DNA from: Jejubacter sp036620675 | GTDB taxonomy: Bacteria; Pseudomonadota; Gammaproteobacteria; Enterobacterales; Enterobacteriaceae | DNA length: 64,000 bases | Assembly (NCBI GenBank): GCA_036620675.1 | Contig: JAZHEE010000005.1 | Reading direction: 5' to 3' (one strand) | Shown here: positions 33,839 through 43,100 of the stretch, piece after piece | How positions within the stretch are numbered: position 1 is the first letter of the stretch | How the letters are laid out: every line of letters begins with the position of its first letter | The notes under the pieces: generated by a model | What the model saw: only the letters and a program-made list of their open reading frames with translations | The model's database searches: none | What the model was told of the DNA's origin: nothing | Position numbers and translations under genes: made by a program

Positions 33839-35203
33839 ATGGCAGGATTCAGCTATGGTGGATACGGTGATGGTACAAACTGGAGTTCCGAGCGGGGAAG
33901 CGGTCCGGAACCGGGAGGGGGTTCTCGTGGGAATGCGGGGAGCGGAAGCAGCGGGGCGAAATCGTCCCCGGCGCAGAAACAGATAAACGCTATACGCGCT
34001 GATAAAGCGGTCAGGACAAGGTTGTTAAACCTGATGGTGGCCGCCCGAAAAATGAATCCTTCGGTGCGTATTTCAGTGCTTAAAATCACCCCGGAAGGGG
34101 TTATGGTGTTGAATCTGGAAGGACTCAATGCCGGCCAGGCCAAACAACTTGGTCTTACTGGCCTGATTATGGGGATATCTGTACCAGAATATACTGGTGC
34201 GATAGGGGAGATTGATACAGGGCATAAATATTCCCTGAATGTTCCTGAAAAGCACTATGTCACAGAAGGCGGAACCTCTCTGCAAAAAGTGTTGGAGGGA
34301 AGCGGAATTGATAACACACCCAAAGTATATCGAAACTGGAGTTCTTATGATGAAAATAATTATTATTACTCCGGTAATAAAATGCCCATGAGGTTAATTA
34401 ATCATATTACCTTGAGAACAGCCAGAGATATTGATTCTTATACTGTCTATTGTAATGAAAAGCATGTGTTGGCACGCTATAAAGTTGACGTCAGGAATGG
34501 TGATCTTAATCGTGTGACCGTCACCACCCTTTCTTCAGGTAGCCCTTTATGTACTCCAGAACTTGCCAGGAATGCTGTTCGCGATTTTGCGGAAGCGAAG
34601 AAAGAAGCAGATAAAGAGGTGCTGATTAAAGCCAGTGAGATTATTATTAGCATGGGTGACAAAGCTGGGGCCTATCTTGGCGAAAACTATAAAAAACTTG
34701 CACGTGAGATTGCCGGGAATATCAGAAACTTCCAAGGAAAAAGAATTCGTAACTATAATGATGCGATGCGTTCCATGAATAAACTGATGGCTAATCCAGG
34801 GCTCAAATTCAGCACAGCAGACAGGGAAGCCATGGTCAAAGCATGGCAGGCATTTAATGCTGACGATATGGGAAACAAATTTGCGGCCCTGGGAAAAACT
34901 TTCAAGGTGGCGGATTATGCCATGAAGGCGGAGAAGGTCAGGCAAAAGAGTATTGAAGGCTATCGGACTGGCAACTGGGGGCCGCTAATAATGGAGGTAG
35001 AGACGTGGATTGTCAGTGGTATTGTCTCTTCTGTTGCTCTGGGTGTTTTTTCTGCAACGCTCGGTGCCGCGCTAATTTCTCTGGGAGCTCCTGCTGTTGT
35101 TATCGGACTCATGGGTATTGTTATTGCCGGTGTATTGGGGGCACTTATTGATGAAAATCTGGTTGATAGATTAAATAATGATATTGTTCGTTCGGCACAT
35201 TAG
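33839..35203 (+). CDS. colicin A-type pore-forming colicin
   Basis: This 454-residue bacteriocin depolarises the inner membrane of target cells. Residues 1-40 are Gly-rich with a TolB-box-like DGTNWSSERG (11-20), nearly the colicin A N terminus, implying Tol-dependent import. Residues about 45-240 form a middle (receptor) domain that I do not recognise; the long coiled coil of colicin A is missing. From about residue 250 the sequence (ASEIIISMGDKAGAYLGENYKKLAREI...NFQGKRIR) is the colicin A/B/N pore domain. Its hydrophobic hairpin runs from Trp390 to about 440 (SSVALGVFSATLGAAL), ending DENLVDRLNNDIVR. GGAGG lies upstream, a LexA box precedes it, and an immunity gene converges. The surroundings are chromosomal. 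No lysis gene was found. Confidence 0.92.
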   Translation: MAGFSYGGYGDGTNWSSERGSGPEPGGGSRGNAGSGSSGAKSSPAQKQINAIRADKAVRTRLLNLMVAARKMNPSVRISVLKITPEGVMVLNLEGLNAGQAKQLGLTGLIMGISVPEYTGAIGEIDTGHKYSLNVPEKHYVTEGGTSLQKVLEGSGIDNTPKVYRNWSSYDENNYYYSGNKMPMRLINHITLRTARDIDSYTVYCNEKHVLARYKVDVRNGDLNRVTVTTLSSGSPLCTPELARNAVRDFAEAKKEADKEVLIKASEIIISMGDKAGAYLGENYKKLAREIAGNIRNFQGKRIRNYNDAMRSMNKLMANPGLKFSTADREAMVKAWQAFNADDMGNKFAALGKTFKVADYAMKAEKVRQKSIEGYRTGNWGPLIMEVETWIVSGIVSSVALGVFSATLGAALISLGAPAVVIGLMGIVIAGVLGALIDENLVDRLNNDIVRSAH

Positions 35204-35211
35204 ATGAAAAT

Positions 35212-35244
35212 AAGGAAAGATAGTGATTTCGGCTATCTTTCCTT
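35212..35244. terminator. shared bidirectional terminator of colicin and immunity genes
   Basis: A 12-bp perfect stem AAGGAAAGATAG (35212-35223)/CTATCTTTCCTT (35233-35244) with a 9-base loop lies between the convergent genes. The last codons and stop of the immunity gene are inside the right arm. Confidence 0.75.
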
Positions 35245-35757
35245 CCAGAGCCTGTGTGCCAGCAGAGGGCAGGAACATATACCAAAAGTCATGAAATACG
35301 TACTAGTGTACAACAGGGAATAAAAAATCAACAGGGTGAGGTTATTTTCTGAAAGATATCTTGCAGGTCTTCCTGCAATAGTTAATTCAAGATTGCCCCA
35401 CAAAACCAGGTAAGCATACAACGCATAAAAAAAAGGGCTAAATATACATGCTTTTATAATCTTTTTTCTGTCTGCTATTCTTTCTATCTTTCTGTACCTT
35501 AACTGCACAATAAAGAAAAAAACCGCAAGCAAGGGCGCGCTTTTACAGTATATATCCATAACTTTTGTCATCAGCGGATTAAAAGCTGATGTGATTGACG
35601 GCATATGCTGTGTGCTATTAAAAATGCTGATTAGTAAAGAAGATTGTGGGTTGTAGAGATATAAAAGATAAATCAACAACAAAGGGACTATGCCAAGAAC
35701 TGATGATGTGTATAAAATATTATTTGCCCGCCGGTTATCTGTATTTTTATCAGACAT
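35233..35757 (-). CDS. colicin A-type immunity protein
   Basis: This 174-residue inner-membrane protein has four hydrophobic segments (ILYTSSVLGIVPLLLIYLLYL; SAPLLAVFFFIVQL; SPFFYALYAYLVLWG; LLIFYSLLYTSTYFMTFG). Strong agreement with colicin A/B/N-type immunity proteins includes DNRRANN near the start, NPLMTKVMDIYCKSAP and LTIAGRPAR. It blocks the pore by binding the colicin helices in the membrane. The ATG at 35757 is chosen because AAGGGA sits seven bases upstream; an earlier TTG has no spacing. Opposite orientation to the colicin is normal for pore formers. Confidence 0.92.
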   Translation of the reverse strand: MSDKNTDNRRANNILYTSSVLGIVPLLLIYLLYLYNPQSSLLISIFNSTQHMPSITSAFNPLMTKVMDIYCKSAPLLAVFFFIVQLRYRKIERIADRKKIIKACIFSPFFYALYAYLVLWGNLELTIAGRPARYLSENNLTLLIFYSLLYTSTYFMTFGICSCPLLAHRLWKER

Positions 35758-35955
35758 AAACAAGTCCCTTTTCTTTATGCTCTGTCAGCTGAGGTAAGAG
35801 TGTGCATGGTATTATGAATGGAAAGGCCACCTATAACAAGGTGAAGTGCTGCGTGTTGTTGAACATCGGATGAACACGCAATCAGTTCCTTAGCCACCGG
35901 TATACGTGGGGACTGGAGTGATAAATTCAGCGCGCCCTGGCGGCGCGCTAACAGA

Positions 35956-36204
35956 TTAATCATCATCACCCAGCAGGGTGACTTTGGTGGACTGGGCCAG
36001 CCAGGCCAGCTCGGTATGACAATCTTCGTCTTCGTTCTTTTTTACCGCAATATCAAACTTGCGCAGGATCTCCTGCTTCTTTTGCAGTGAGGTACCGGCA
36101 ATGCTGGAGGCCAGCACCTCCACCGCAGCGCTGAGGGCATAGGCCAGATTTTCCGCATCGAGATCGACGTCGGTATCCACATTATCGAACTGGTACTTTG
36201 CCAT
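35956..36204 (-). CDS. small acidic hypothetical protein
   Basis: This 82-residue acidic protein starts at the ATG with a perfect AAAGGAGG site; a longer in-frame reading is rejected. An N-terminal strand (MAKYQFDNVDTDVDLDAE) leads into helices (LAYALSAAVEVLASSIAG; LQKKQEILRKFDIAVKK). Seven of the last ten residues before the stop are not charged, but the tail ends GDDD. No family recognised. It follows the colicin island on the right and looks like host backbone by base composition. Confidence 0.6.
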   Translation of the reverse strand: MAKYQFDNVDTDVDLDAENLAYALSAAVEVLASSIAGTSLQKKQEILRKFDIAVKKNEDEDCHTELAWLAQSTKVTLLGDDD

Positions 36205-36378
36205 GTTGCCTCCTTTTATACGGATTTTCCGGGCCGTCCCGAACAGACGCCCCCCAACCTTAACCATAGCCGGGATAGCGGAGTTTGCAGGCGAAAAGGG
36301 TAACGCTGTACAGGGTACTTTCCTTTAGCGGCGCTTTGGTTAACAATCTGTTTACCTTTTTCCCGTTGAGACGGCCTT

Positions 36379-37179
36379 ATGAAACCGGTTTACGCGTCAT
36401 TGATAGCTACACTCTTTCTTGTCACCGCCACAGGCGCCCAGGCCCGTAGCCTGGCGGCGATCGAACACTCCGGAACCCTGAAGGTTGGCGTACCGGGGGA
36501 CTACGCGCCGCTGGCCTGGCATGGTGATGACGGCACGCTACAAGGTTATGATATCGATATGGCCCGGTCGCTGGGTAAAGCGCTGGGGTTGAAGGTGAGT
36601 TTTGTTCTGACCTCGTGGCCTGAGCTGTCGAAAGACCTGGCCGCCGATAAATTTGATGTGGCGATGGGCGGCGTCACGGCCACGCCCGGGCGGGCAGCGG
36701 ATTTTGGGCTGTCATCGCCGGTCGTGCCTAACGGCAAAATCGCCATTGCTAATTGCGATCGCAGCGGCTGGCTGCGCACCCTGCGCCAGATTGACCGCTC
36801 CGGCGTGAAGGTGGTGGTGAATCCCGGCGGCACCAATGAAAGTTTTGTCAATCAGCATATCCATAATGCCCAGGTGATTCGGGTAAAAAATAACGTCGAT
36901 AACCTCCAGGCGCTACGCTCCCAACGGGCGGACGTAATGTTTACCGATCTGATTGAAGGCGATTATTACCACCATCGGGAACCGGGGATAATCTGCATGG
37001 CGACCCGCAAGCCGTTCGCCGGTACCGAAAGCTATAAGGTCTATATGGTGCAGAAGAGCAATAGCGAACTGCTGGCGCGAATTAACGACTGGCTGAAGGG
37101 CGATGATAAAGAGAAGCTGGCTAAGAAGTGGCAATTAAGGATGCCGGAAAATGAAGCGCTGGCGACGGTGCAGAAGTAA
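36379..37179 (+). CDS. periplasmic PheC-like (cyclohexadienyl dehydratase/SBP3 family) protein
   Basis: This 266-residue exported protein has a signal peptide (cleavage after AQA, near residue 22) and a type 3 solute-binding fold. It matches PheC-type cyclohexadienyl dehydratases more than amino-acid binders: GDYAPLAWHGDDGTLQGYDIDMA (split, about residues 40-62), TSWPELSKDLAADKFDVAMGG, VVNPGGTNESFVNQ and FTDLIEGDYY, which keeps the Glu expected in PheC. PheC dehydrates prephenate/arogenate in the periplasm. No transporter genes lie beside it, which also favours an enzyme. An amino-acid binding role remains possible. Only a weak ribosome site is visible. Confidence 0.75.
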   Translation: MKPVYASLIATLFLVTATGAQARSLAAIEHSGTLKVGVPGDYAPLAWHGDDGTLQGYDIDMARSLGKALGLKVSFVLTSWPELSKDLAADKFDVAMGGVTATPGRAADFGLSSPVVPNGKIAIANCDRSGWLRTLRQIDRSGVKVVVNPGGTNESFVNQHIHNAQVIRVKNNVDNLQALRSQRADVMFTDLIEGDYYHHREPGIICMATRKPFAGTESYKVYMVQKSNSELLARINDWLKGDDKEKLAKKWQLRMPENEALATVQK

Positions 37180-37204
37180 AAAAGCGCGCCTTACGCGCGC
37201 CTTT
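37178..37204. terminator. bidirectional terminator between pheC-like gene and narV
   Basis: GCGCGC (37184-37189)/GCGCGC (37195-37200) with loop CTTAC is flanked by A6 on the left and CTTT on the right, giving a T6 tail for the minus strand (nar operon end). Confidence 0.75.
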
Positions 37205-37220
37205 GAGCAACAATCTCTAC

Positions 37221-37901
37221 TTAACGCCGCGAACGCACCAGCTGGTAGCGGCGGGTAAAGTATTCCACCGGCGCGCTCCAGACATGTACCAGGCGGGTGA
37301 AGGGGAACAGCAGGAAGATAGTCATGCCCAGCACCAGATGCACCCGATAGACCCAGGCCACGCCGTCCAGAAACTGCGAAGCGCCGCCCCGGAAGGTGAC
37401 GATATGCTGTGCCCAGTTCACCAGCTTCATCATTTCGCTGCCATCCGGGAACTGGCGCGAATAGTGAATCGAGGTCAGCCCCAGCGCGCACTGAATCAGC
37501 AGTATCGCCAGGATCAGAATATCCGCAGTGGTTGAGGTGGCTCGCACCCGGGGATTGAACAGGCGGCGCTTCAACAGCAGCAAACCGCCCACCAGCGTCA
37601 GAATGCCGCACACGCCTCCCAGCCACATCGCCATCTGCTGTTTTACCGGCAGCGGCAGCCAGGCTTCATACATCCAGTGCGGCGTCAGCATGCCAAAGAA
37701 GTGGCCGAAAAAGATGCCGAGGATCCCGATATGAAAAAGGTTGGAAGCAAGACGAAAGCCTTTTTTATCCAGCATCTGGCTCGATGAGGCGCGCCAGGTG
37801 TACTGACCGTAGTCATAGCGCAGCCAGCTACCGATCAGAAACACCGTCCCGGCAATATAGGGATAGATATCGTAGAAAAACAGATTCAGGAACTGGGTCA
37901 T
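37221..37901 (-). CDS. narV: nitrate reductase Z gamma subunit (cytochrome b)
   Basis: This 226-residue integral membrane subunit takes electrons from quinol. Five membrane segments are readable. Heme-ligand histidines are in LFHIGILGIFFGHFFGML (near residues 56-66) and YRVHLVLGMTIFLLFPFTRLVHVWSAP (near 187-205), as in NarI. It begins inside the narW stop (ATGA overlap) and is the last gene of the nar operon. Assigned to the Z form because the operon's narU and catalytic subunits agree with the narUZYWV set. Confidence 0.92.
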   Translation of the reverse strand: MTQFLNLFFYDIYPYIAGTVFLIGSWLRYDYGQYTWRASSSQMLDKKGFRLASNLFHIGILGIFFGHFFGMLTPHWMYEAWLPLPVKQQMAMWLGGVCGILTLVGGLLLLKRRLFNPRVRATSTTADILILAILLIQCALGLTSIHYSRQFPDGSEMMKLVNWAQHIVTFRGGASQFLDGVAWVYRVHLVLGMTIFLLFPFTRLVHVWSAPVEYFTRRYQLVRSRR

Positions 37902-38593
37902 TTTCTGCCTCCGGATGAAAGATCCAGATACTGGGGCGCCGCCTCCTGGCTGAAGCGCCGTTGATACTGTTGCTGCGGCGAGGAGTCGCAGGAAGAGGCG
38001 GCGTCATCAATAAATTTCACCTGTTCCTCTTCCCAGACCGCGTCCATCGCCTCCGGGGTGTCATCGCGCTTTTCTCCTGCCACCTGTTTAGTGACGCTGT
38101 CACTTCTTAACGGGCTGCCGCAAATTTCCAGCAGGGCGTCAAACAGCTGGCTCCAGGGGGCCTGGCGCTCTTTCAGACGGCCCCCGAGCAGGGCGAGAAT
38201 CGGCGCAATATCCAGCAGCCCCTGACGGGCTTCGGCGGGGCTGCGGGTACTGAGGTACTCCAGATACAGGGGCAAATAGTCCGGCAGCTCGCGGCAGTCG
38301 AGCTGCAGACCGGCTTCTTCGTACTGGGCCATTAAATCCACCATCGCCTGGCCCCGATCCCGGGATTCGGCGTGCACATGTTCGAACAGCATCAGTGAGG
38401 TAGCGCACCCCCGGTCAAACACTTCGCCCCAGGCCGCCTGCCGATCGAGCAGCGGCGCCGACAGCAACTGGTCGACAAAGCCGCTGAGCTGAGGCGCTTC
38501 CTGCGCTATCAGCGGCATCAGCTCTTCACCGCTTTGCCATAGCTGCTCATCGGGATACTCCATCAGCAGAGCGATCGCTTTCAAAATCTGCAT
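37898..38593 (-). CDS. narW: nitrate reductase Z molybdenum cofactor assembly chaperone
   Basis: This 231-residue TorD/NarJ-family chaperone inserts the molybdenum cofactor into the alpha subunit and is not part of the final enzyme. LMEYPDEQLWQSGEELMPLI opens the protein. The family core is LFEHVHAESRDRGQAMVDLMAQYEEAGL (about residues 70-97), with PDYLPLYLEYLST following. The acidic C terminus ending FSQEAAPQYLDLSSGG resembles NarJ/NarW. It overlaps narY by one base and narV by four. Confidence 0.92.
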   Translation of the reverse strand: MQILKAIALLMEYPDEQLWQSGEELMPLIAQEAPQLSGFVDQLLSAPLLDRQAAWGEVFDRGCATSLMLFEHVHAESRDRGQAMVDLMAQYEEAGLQLDCRELPDYLPLYLEYLSTRSPAEARQGLLDIAPILALLGGRLKERQAPWSQLFDALLEICGSPLRSDSVTKQVAGEKRDDTPEAMDAVWEEEQVKFIDDAASSCDSSPQQQYQRRFSQEAAPQYLDLSSGGRK

Positions 38594-40137
38594 TACTCGC
38601 CCTCCGCTTTATGGCTGATTTCGCTGATGTCGATGGCGTCGATGCGTTTACTGTTAAACAGATTAAATTTGGTGTCCGAGCCGTGACAGCCGTCGCCAAA
38701 GCTGAAACCGCAGCCGTTGCGTTCCGGAAAGGCATCCCGGGCCAGTTCGCGGTGGCTGGTGGGGATCACAAAGCGATCCTCGTAGTTGGCGATAGCCAGG
38801 TAGCGGTACATCTCTTCCACCTGGGCGACGCTGAGATCCACTTCCTCAAGCGCGCTGGTATCGACTTTGCCTTCCACCGTCTCGGCGCGCTTGTAGTGGC
38901 GCATTGCCATCATGCGCTTCAGGGCCCGCAGTACCGGTTGGGTATCGCCGGCCGCCAGCAGGTTCGCCAGGTACTGCACCGGAATACGCAGGCTTTCCAC
39001 CGCCGGTAGCACGTTGCCGTTATGGGGCAGACCGCCGGCATCGGCCACCGACTGAATAGGCGACAGTGGCGGTACGTACCAGACCATCGGCAGGGTGCGG
39101 TATTCCGGATGCAGCGGCAGCGCCAGCTTCCAGTCCATCGCCATTTTGTAGACCGGCGATTTCTGGGCGGCGTCGATCACGTTCTGTGGAATACCTTGCT
39201 TCAGCGCCTCTTCGATCACCTCGGGGTCGTTGGGATCGAGGAAGACGCTCAGCTGGCTTTCATAGAGATCTTTCTCGTTCTCTACGCTGGCCGCCTCTTC
39301 GATGCGATCCGCGTCGTAGAGCAGCACGCCAAGGTAGCGGATACGGCCCACACAGGTTTCGGAGCACACCGTCGGCTGGCCGGATTCGATACGCGGGTAG
39401 CAGAAGATGCACTTCTCGGACTTGCCGCTTTTCCAGTTGAAGTAGATTTTTTTGTACGGACAGCCGCTGATGCACATCCGCCAGCCGCGGCACTTGTCCT
39501 GATCGATCAGGACGATGCCGTCCTCTTCACGCTTGTAGATGGCGCCACTCGGGCAGGTGGCGACACAGCTCGGGTTAAGGCAGTGTTCGCACAGGCGCGG
39601 CAGATACATCATAAAGGTGTTTTCGAACTGGCCGTACATCTCTTTCTGCATGGCTTCGAAGTTGTAGTCGGCGGCGCGTTTGGCGAATTCACCGCCCAGC
39701 AGCTCTTCCCAGTTGGGGCCGCCTTCGATTTTGTTCATCCGCTTGCCGCTAATCAGCGAGCGAGGGCGGGCGGTGGGCAGGTGTTTGCCTTCCGGCGCGA
39801 AATGCAGGGTTTTATAGTCGTAGCTGAACGGTTCGTAGTAGTCGTCTATCTGCGGCACGACCGGGTTAGCGAAGATATTCGCTAATACCCCGACCTTACC
39901 GCCGAGTTTGGGTTGGAGCTTGCCGTTAATCTTGCGGATCCAGCCGCCGTGCCACTTTTCCTGATCCTCCCAGGCGTGGGGGTAGCCCAGTCCCGGTTTG
40001 GTCTCTACGTTGTTAAACCATGCGTACTCCATGCCTTCACGCCCGGTCCAGACGTTTTTACAGGTCACGGAGCAGGTGTGGCAGCCGATGCATTTATCGA
40101 GATTCAGCACCATGCCGACCTGAGAACGAATTTTCAT
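38593..40137 (-). CDS. narY: nitrate reductase Z beta subunit (iron-sulfur)
   Basis: This 514-residue electron-transfer subunit carries four iron-sulfur clusters. Cysteine groups are visible: CIGCHTCSVTCKNVW (residues 16-30), CEHCLNPSCVATCPSG (near 184-199), CRGWRMCISGCPYKKIYFNWKSGKSEKC (near 216-243, where a Trp replaces one cysteine to give the 3Fe-4S site), and CSETCVGR. A four-base overlap with narZ (TGA/ATG) shows tight coupling. Length agrees with NarY/NarH (about 512-514). Confidence 0.94.
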   Translation of the reverse strand: MKIRSQVGMVLNLDKCIGCHTCSVTCKNVWTGREGMEYAWFNNVETKPGLGYPHAWEDQEKWHGGWIRKINGKLQPKLGGKVGVLANIFANPVVPQIDDYYEPFSYDYKTLHFAPEGKHLPTARPRSLISGKRMNKIEGGPNWEELLGGEFAKRAADYNFEAMQKEMYGQFENTFMMYLPRLCEHCLNPSCVATCPSGAIYKREEDGIVLIDQDKCRGWRMCISGCPYKKIYFNWKSGKSEKCIFCYPRIESGQPTVCSETCVGRIRYLGVLLYDADRIEEAASVENEKDLYESQLSVFLDPNDPEVIEEALKQGIPQNVIDAAQKSPVYKMAMDWKLALPLHPEYRTLPMVWYVPPLSPIQSVADAGGLPHNGNVLPAVESLRIPVQYLANLLAAGDTQPVLRALKRMMAMRHYKRAETVEGKVDTSALEEVDLSVAQVEEMYRYLAIANYEDRFVIPTSHRELARDAFPERNGCGFSFGDGCHGSDTKFNLFNSKRIDAIDISEISHKAEGE

Positions 40138-43100
40138 TTGTTAGCCTCCTGTACCTGATTCATTCCTTCGTCATCCAGCCAGTCGATATTTTTCATTTTG
40201 CGGATAATGATGAACTCATCGCGGTTTGAGCCGACGGTACCGTAGTAGTTGAAGCCGTAAGCCAACTGGGCGTAGCCGCCAATCATATGGGTCGGTTTCG
40301 GGCAGACGCGGGTCACCGAGTTATGGATCCCGCCGCGCAGACCGGTAATTTCCGATCCGGGGATGTTCATGATGCGCTCCTGGGCGTGGTACATCATGGT
40401 CATACCGGACGGCACGCGCTGGCTCACCACCGCGCGGGCGGTGAGGGCGCCGTTGGCGTTGAAGGCTTCGATCCAGTCGTTATCGGCAATCCCTAGCTCT
40501 TTGGCATCCACTTCGCTTATCCAGACGATGGGCCCACCGCGTGACATGGTCAGCATCAGCAGGTTTTCGCTGTAGGTGGAATGAATGCCCCATTTCTGGT
40601 GCGGTGTCAGGAAGTTCAGCGCCTTTTCCGGGAACCCGTTGGGCTTCATGTCCTTCATATTGTCGATGCTGCGGGTATCGATAGGTGGACGATACACCGC
40701 CAGGCTTTCGCCGAAGTCGCGCATCCACTGGTGATCCTGATACAGCTGCTGACGGCCGGAAAGGGTGCGCCATGGGATCAGTTCGTGAACGTTGGTGTAG
40801 CCGGCGTTATAGGAGACATGTTCATCTTCAAGTCCTGACCAGGTGGGGCTTGAGATAATCTTACGCGGCTGGGCCTGAATATCGCGGAAGCGAATTTTTT
40901 CCTCCTCTTTGGGGCGGGCGAGGTGGGTGTGATCGCGTCCGGTGAATTCCCCCAGCGCCTGCCAGGCTTTAACCGAGACCTGGCCATTGGTTTCCGGCGC
41001 CAGGGTCAGAATGACTTCGGCGGCGTCGATGGCGGAGTCAATTTTCGGGCGTCCCTGGGCCGGGCCGTCGGCCTTGAGGTAGTTAAGCTTACCCAGCAGC
41101 TCCACCTCTTTATCGGTATTCCAGCTAATGCCTTTACCGCCATTGCCCAGCTCGTTCATTAACGGCCCCAGCGCGGTAAAGCGCTCGTAAGTGGCCGGGT
41201 AGTCGCGCTGGACGGTAGTGATGCCCGGGGCGGTCTTGCCGGGGATCAGATCGCATTCGCCTTTACGCCAGTCCTGAATATCAAAAGGCTGGGCCAGCTC
41301 CGCCGGGGAGTCATGCTGCAGCGGCGTAAGTACCACATCGGTTTCCTGGCCAAGGTGGCCCTGACAGACCTCGGAAAACGATTTGGCGATACCCTTATAG
41401 ATTTCCCAGTCGCTCCTGGATTCCCAGGCGGGATCGACGGCGGCAGAGAGCGGATGAATAAACGGATGCATATCCGAGGTATTCATATCGTCCTTCTCAT
41501 ACCAGGTGGCGGTGGGCAGTACGATGTCCGAAAACAGACAGGTGCTGGACATTCTGAAGTCCAGGGTTACCAGCAGGTCGAGTTTGCCTTCAATTGCGGG
41601 CGTCCGCCAGTCGATCTCTTCAGGCTTGATACCGTCGGTGCTGCCCAGATCCTTGCCCTGAATCCCGTTCTGGGTGCCGAGCAGGTATTTGAGCATATAT
41701 TCGTGGCCCTTACCGGAAGATCCCAGCAGGTTAGAGCGCCAGACAAACAGGTTGCGCGGATGGTTAGTGCCGTTATCGGGCTGTTCGCAGGCCATATGCA
41801 GGTCGCCGGACTTCAGAGCGTTGACGGTATAGTCCTTCACCGACTGACCGGCTTTTTCGGCGCTGGCCGCCAGCGTGAGCGGGTTAACGCCCAATTGCGG
41901 GGCGGAAGGCAGCCAGCCCATGCGTTCGGCGCGCACGTTAAAGTCGATCAGATGGCCGCTGTAGCGGGATGAATCCGCCAGCGGCGACAGCAGCTCCTGG
42001 GCGCTCAGCTTCTCGTAGCGCCACTGGCTGGCGTGATTGTAGAAAAACGAGGTGCTGTTCATATGGCGCGGTGGGCGGCCCCAGTCCAGGGCGAAGGCCA
42101 GCGGCAGCCAGCCGGTCTGGGGGCGCAGTTTCTCCTGGCCCACATAGTGCGCCCAGCCGCCGCCGGTCTGGCCCACGCAGCCGCAGAACACCAGCATGTT
42201 GATCATGCCGCGGTAGTTCATATCCATGTGGTACCAGTGGTTAACACCGGCGCCGAGGATAATCATCGAACGGCCATGAGTTTTGTGGGCGGTGTCGGCG
42301 AATTCCCGGGCGATACGCTCGGTGTGAGCGCGCGGTACGCCGGTTATCTGTTCGGCCCAGCCCGGGGTATAGGCTTTGATGTCGCCGTAATCGCGGCTGG
42401 CGTTTTCATCGTCCAGGCCGCGCTCCAGGCCGTAGTTGGCCAGCACCAGGTCGTAGACGCAAACCACCAGGGATTCGCGGCCATCGGCCAGGGTCAGACG
42501 CCTGGCCGGTAGCTTATGGGTGGTGACCGGCTCCTGCTTCACGCTACGGAAGTAAGGGCTTTCCAGACCGCCGAAGTAGGGGAAGCCGACCGTCGCGACT
42601 TCATCATGGTTGTCCAGCAGGCTCAGACGTAATTGAGTCTCTTTCCCCGCCGCCTGCGGCTCCAGATTCCATTTGCCTTTTTCGCCCCAGCGGAAGCCGA
42701 TGGAGCCGTTAGGCACCACCAGTTCACCAGCGTCGTTATACGCCACAGTCTTCCATTCCGGGTTATTGGCTTCCCCCAGACCGTCCACCAGATCCGAGGC
42801 GCGCACCATCCGGCCGGGTACCATGTAGCCTGCTTCATTAGGCTCCAGCAGCACCAGCATGGGCATATCGGTATAGCGGCGGGCGTAATCCAGGAAGTAG
42901 TCACTGGGGTTATCGAGGTGGAACTCTTTAAGAATCACGTGACCCATGGCCATCGCCAGCGCGCTGTCGGTGCCCTGTTTCGGCGCCAGCCACTGGTCGC
43001 ACAGTTTGGCCACTTCCGAATAGTCGGGGGTGATGGCGATGGTTTTGGTGCCCTTGTAGCGCACTTCAGTAAAGAAGTGGGCATCCGGAGTTCGGGTCTG

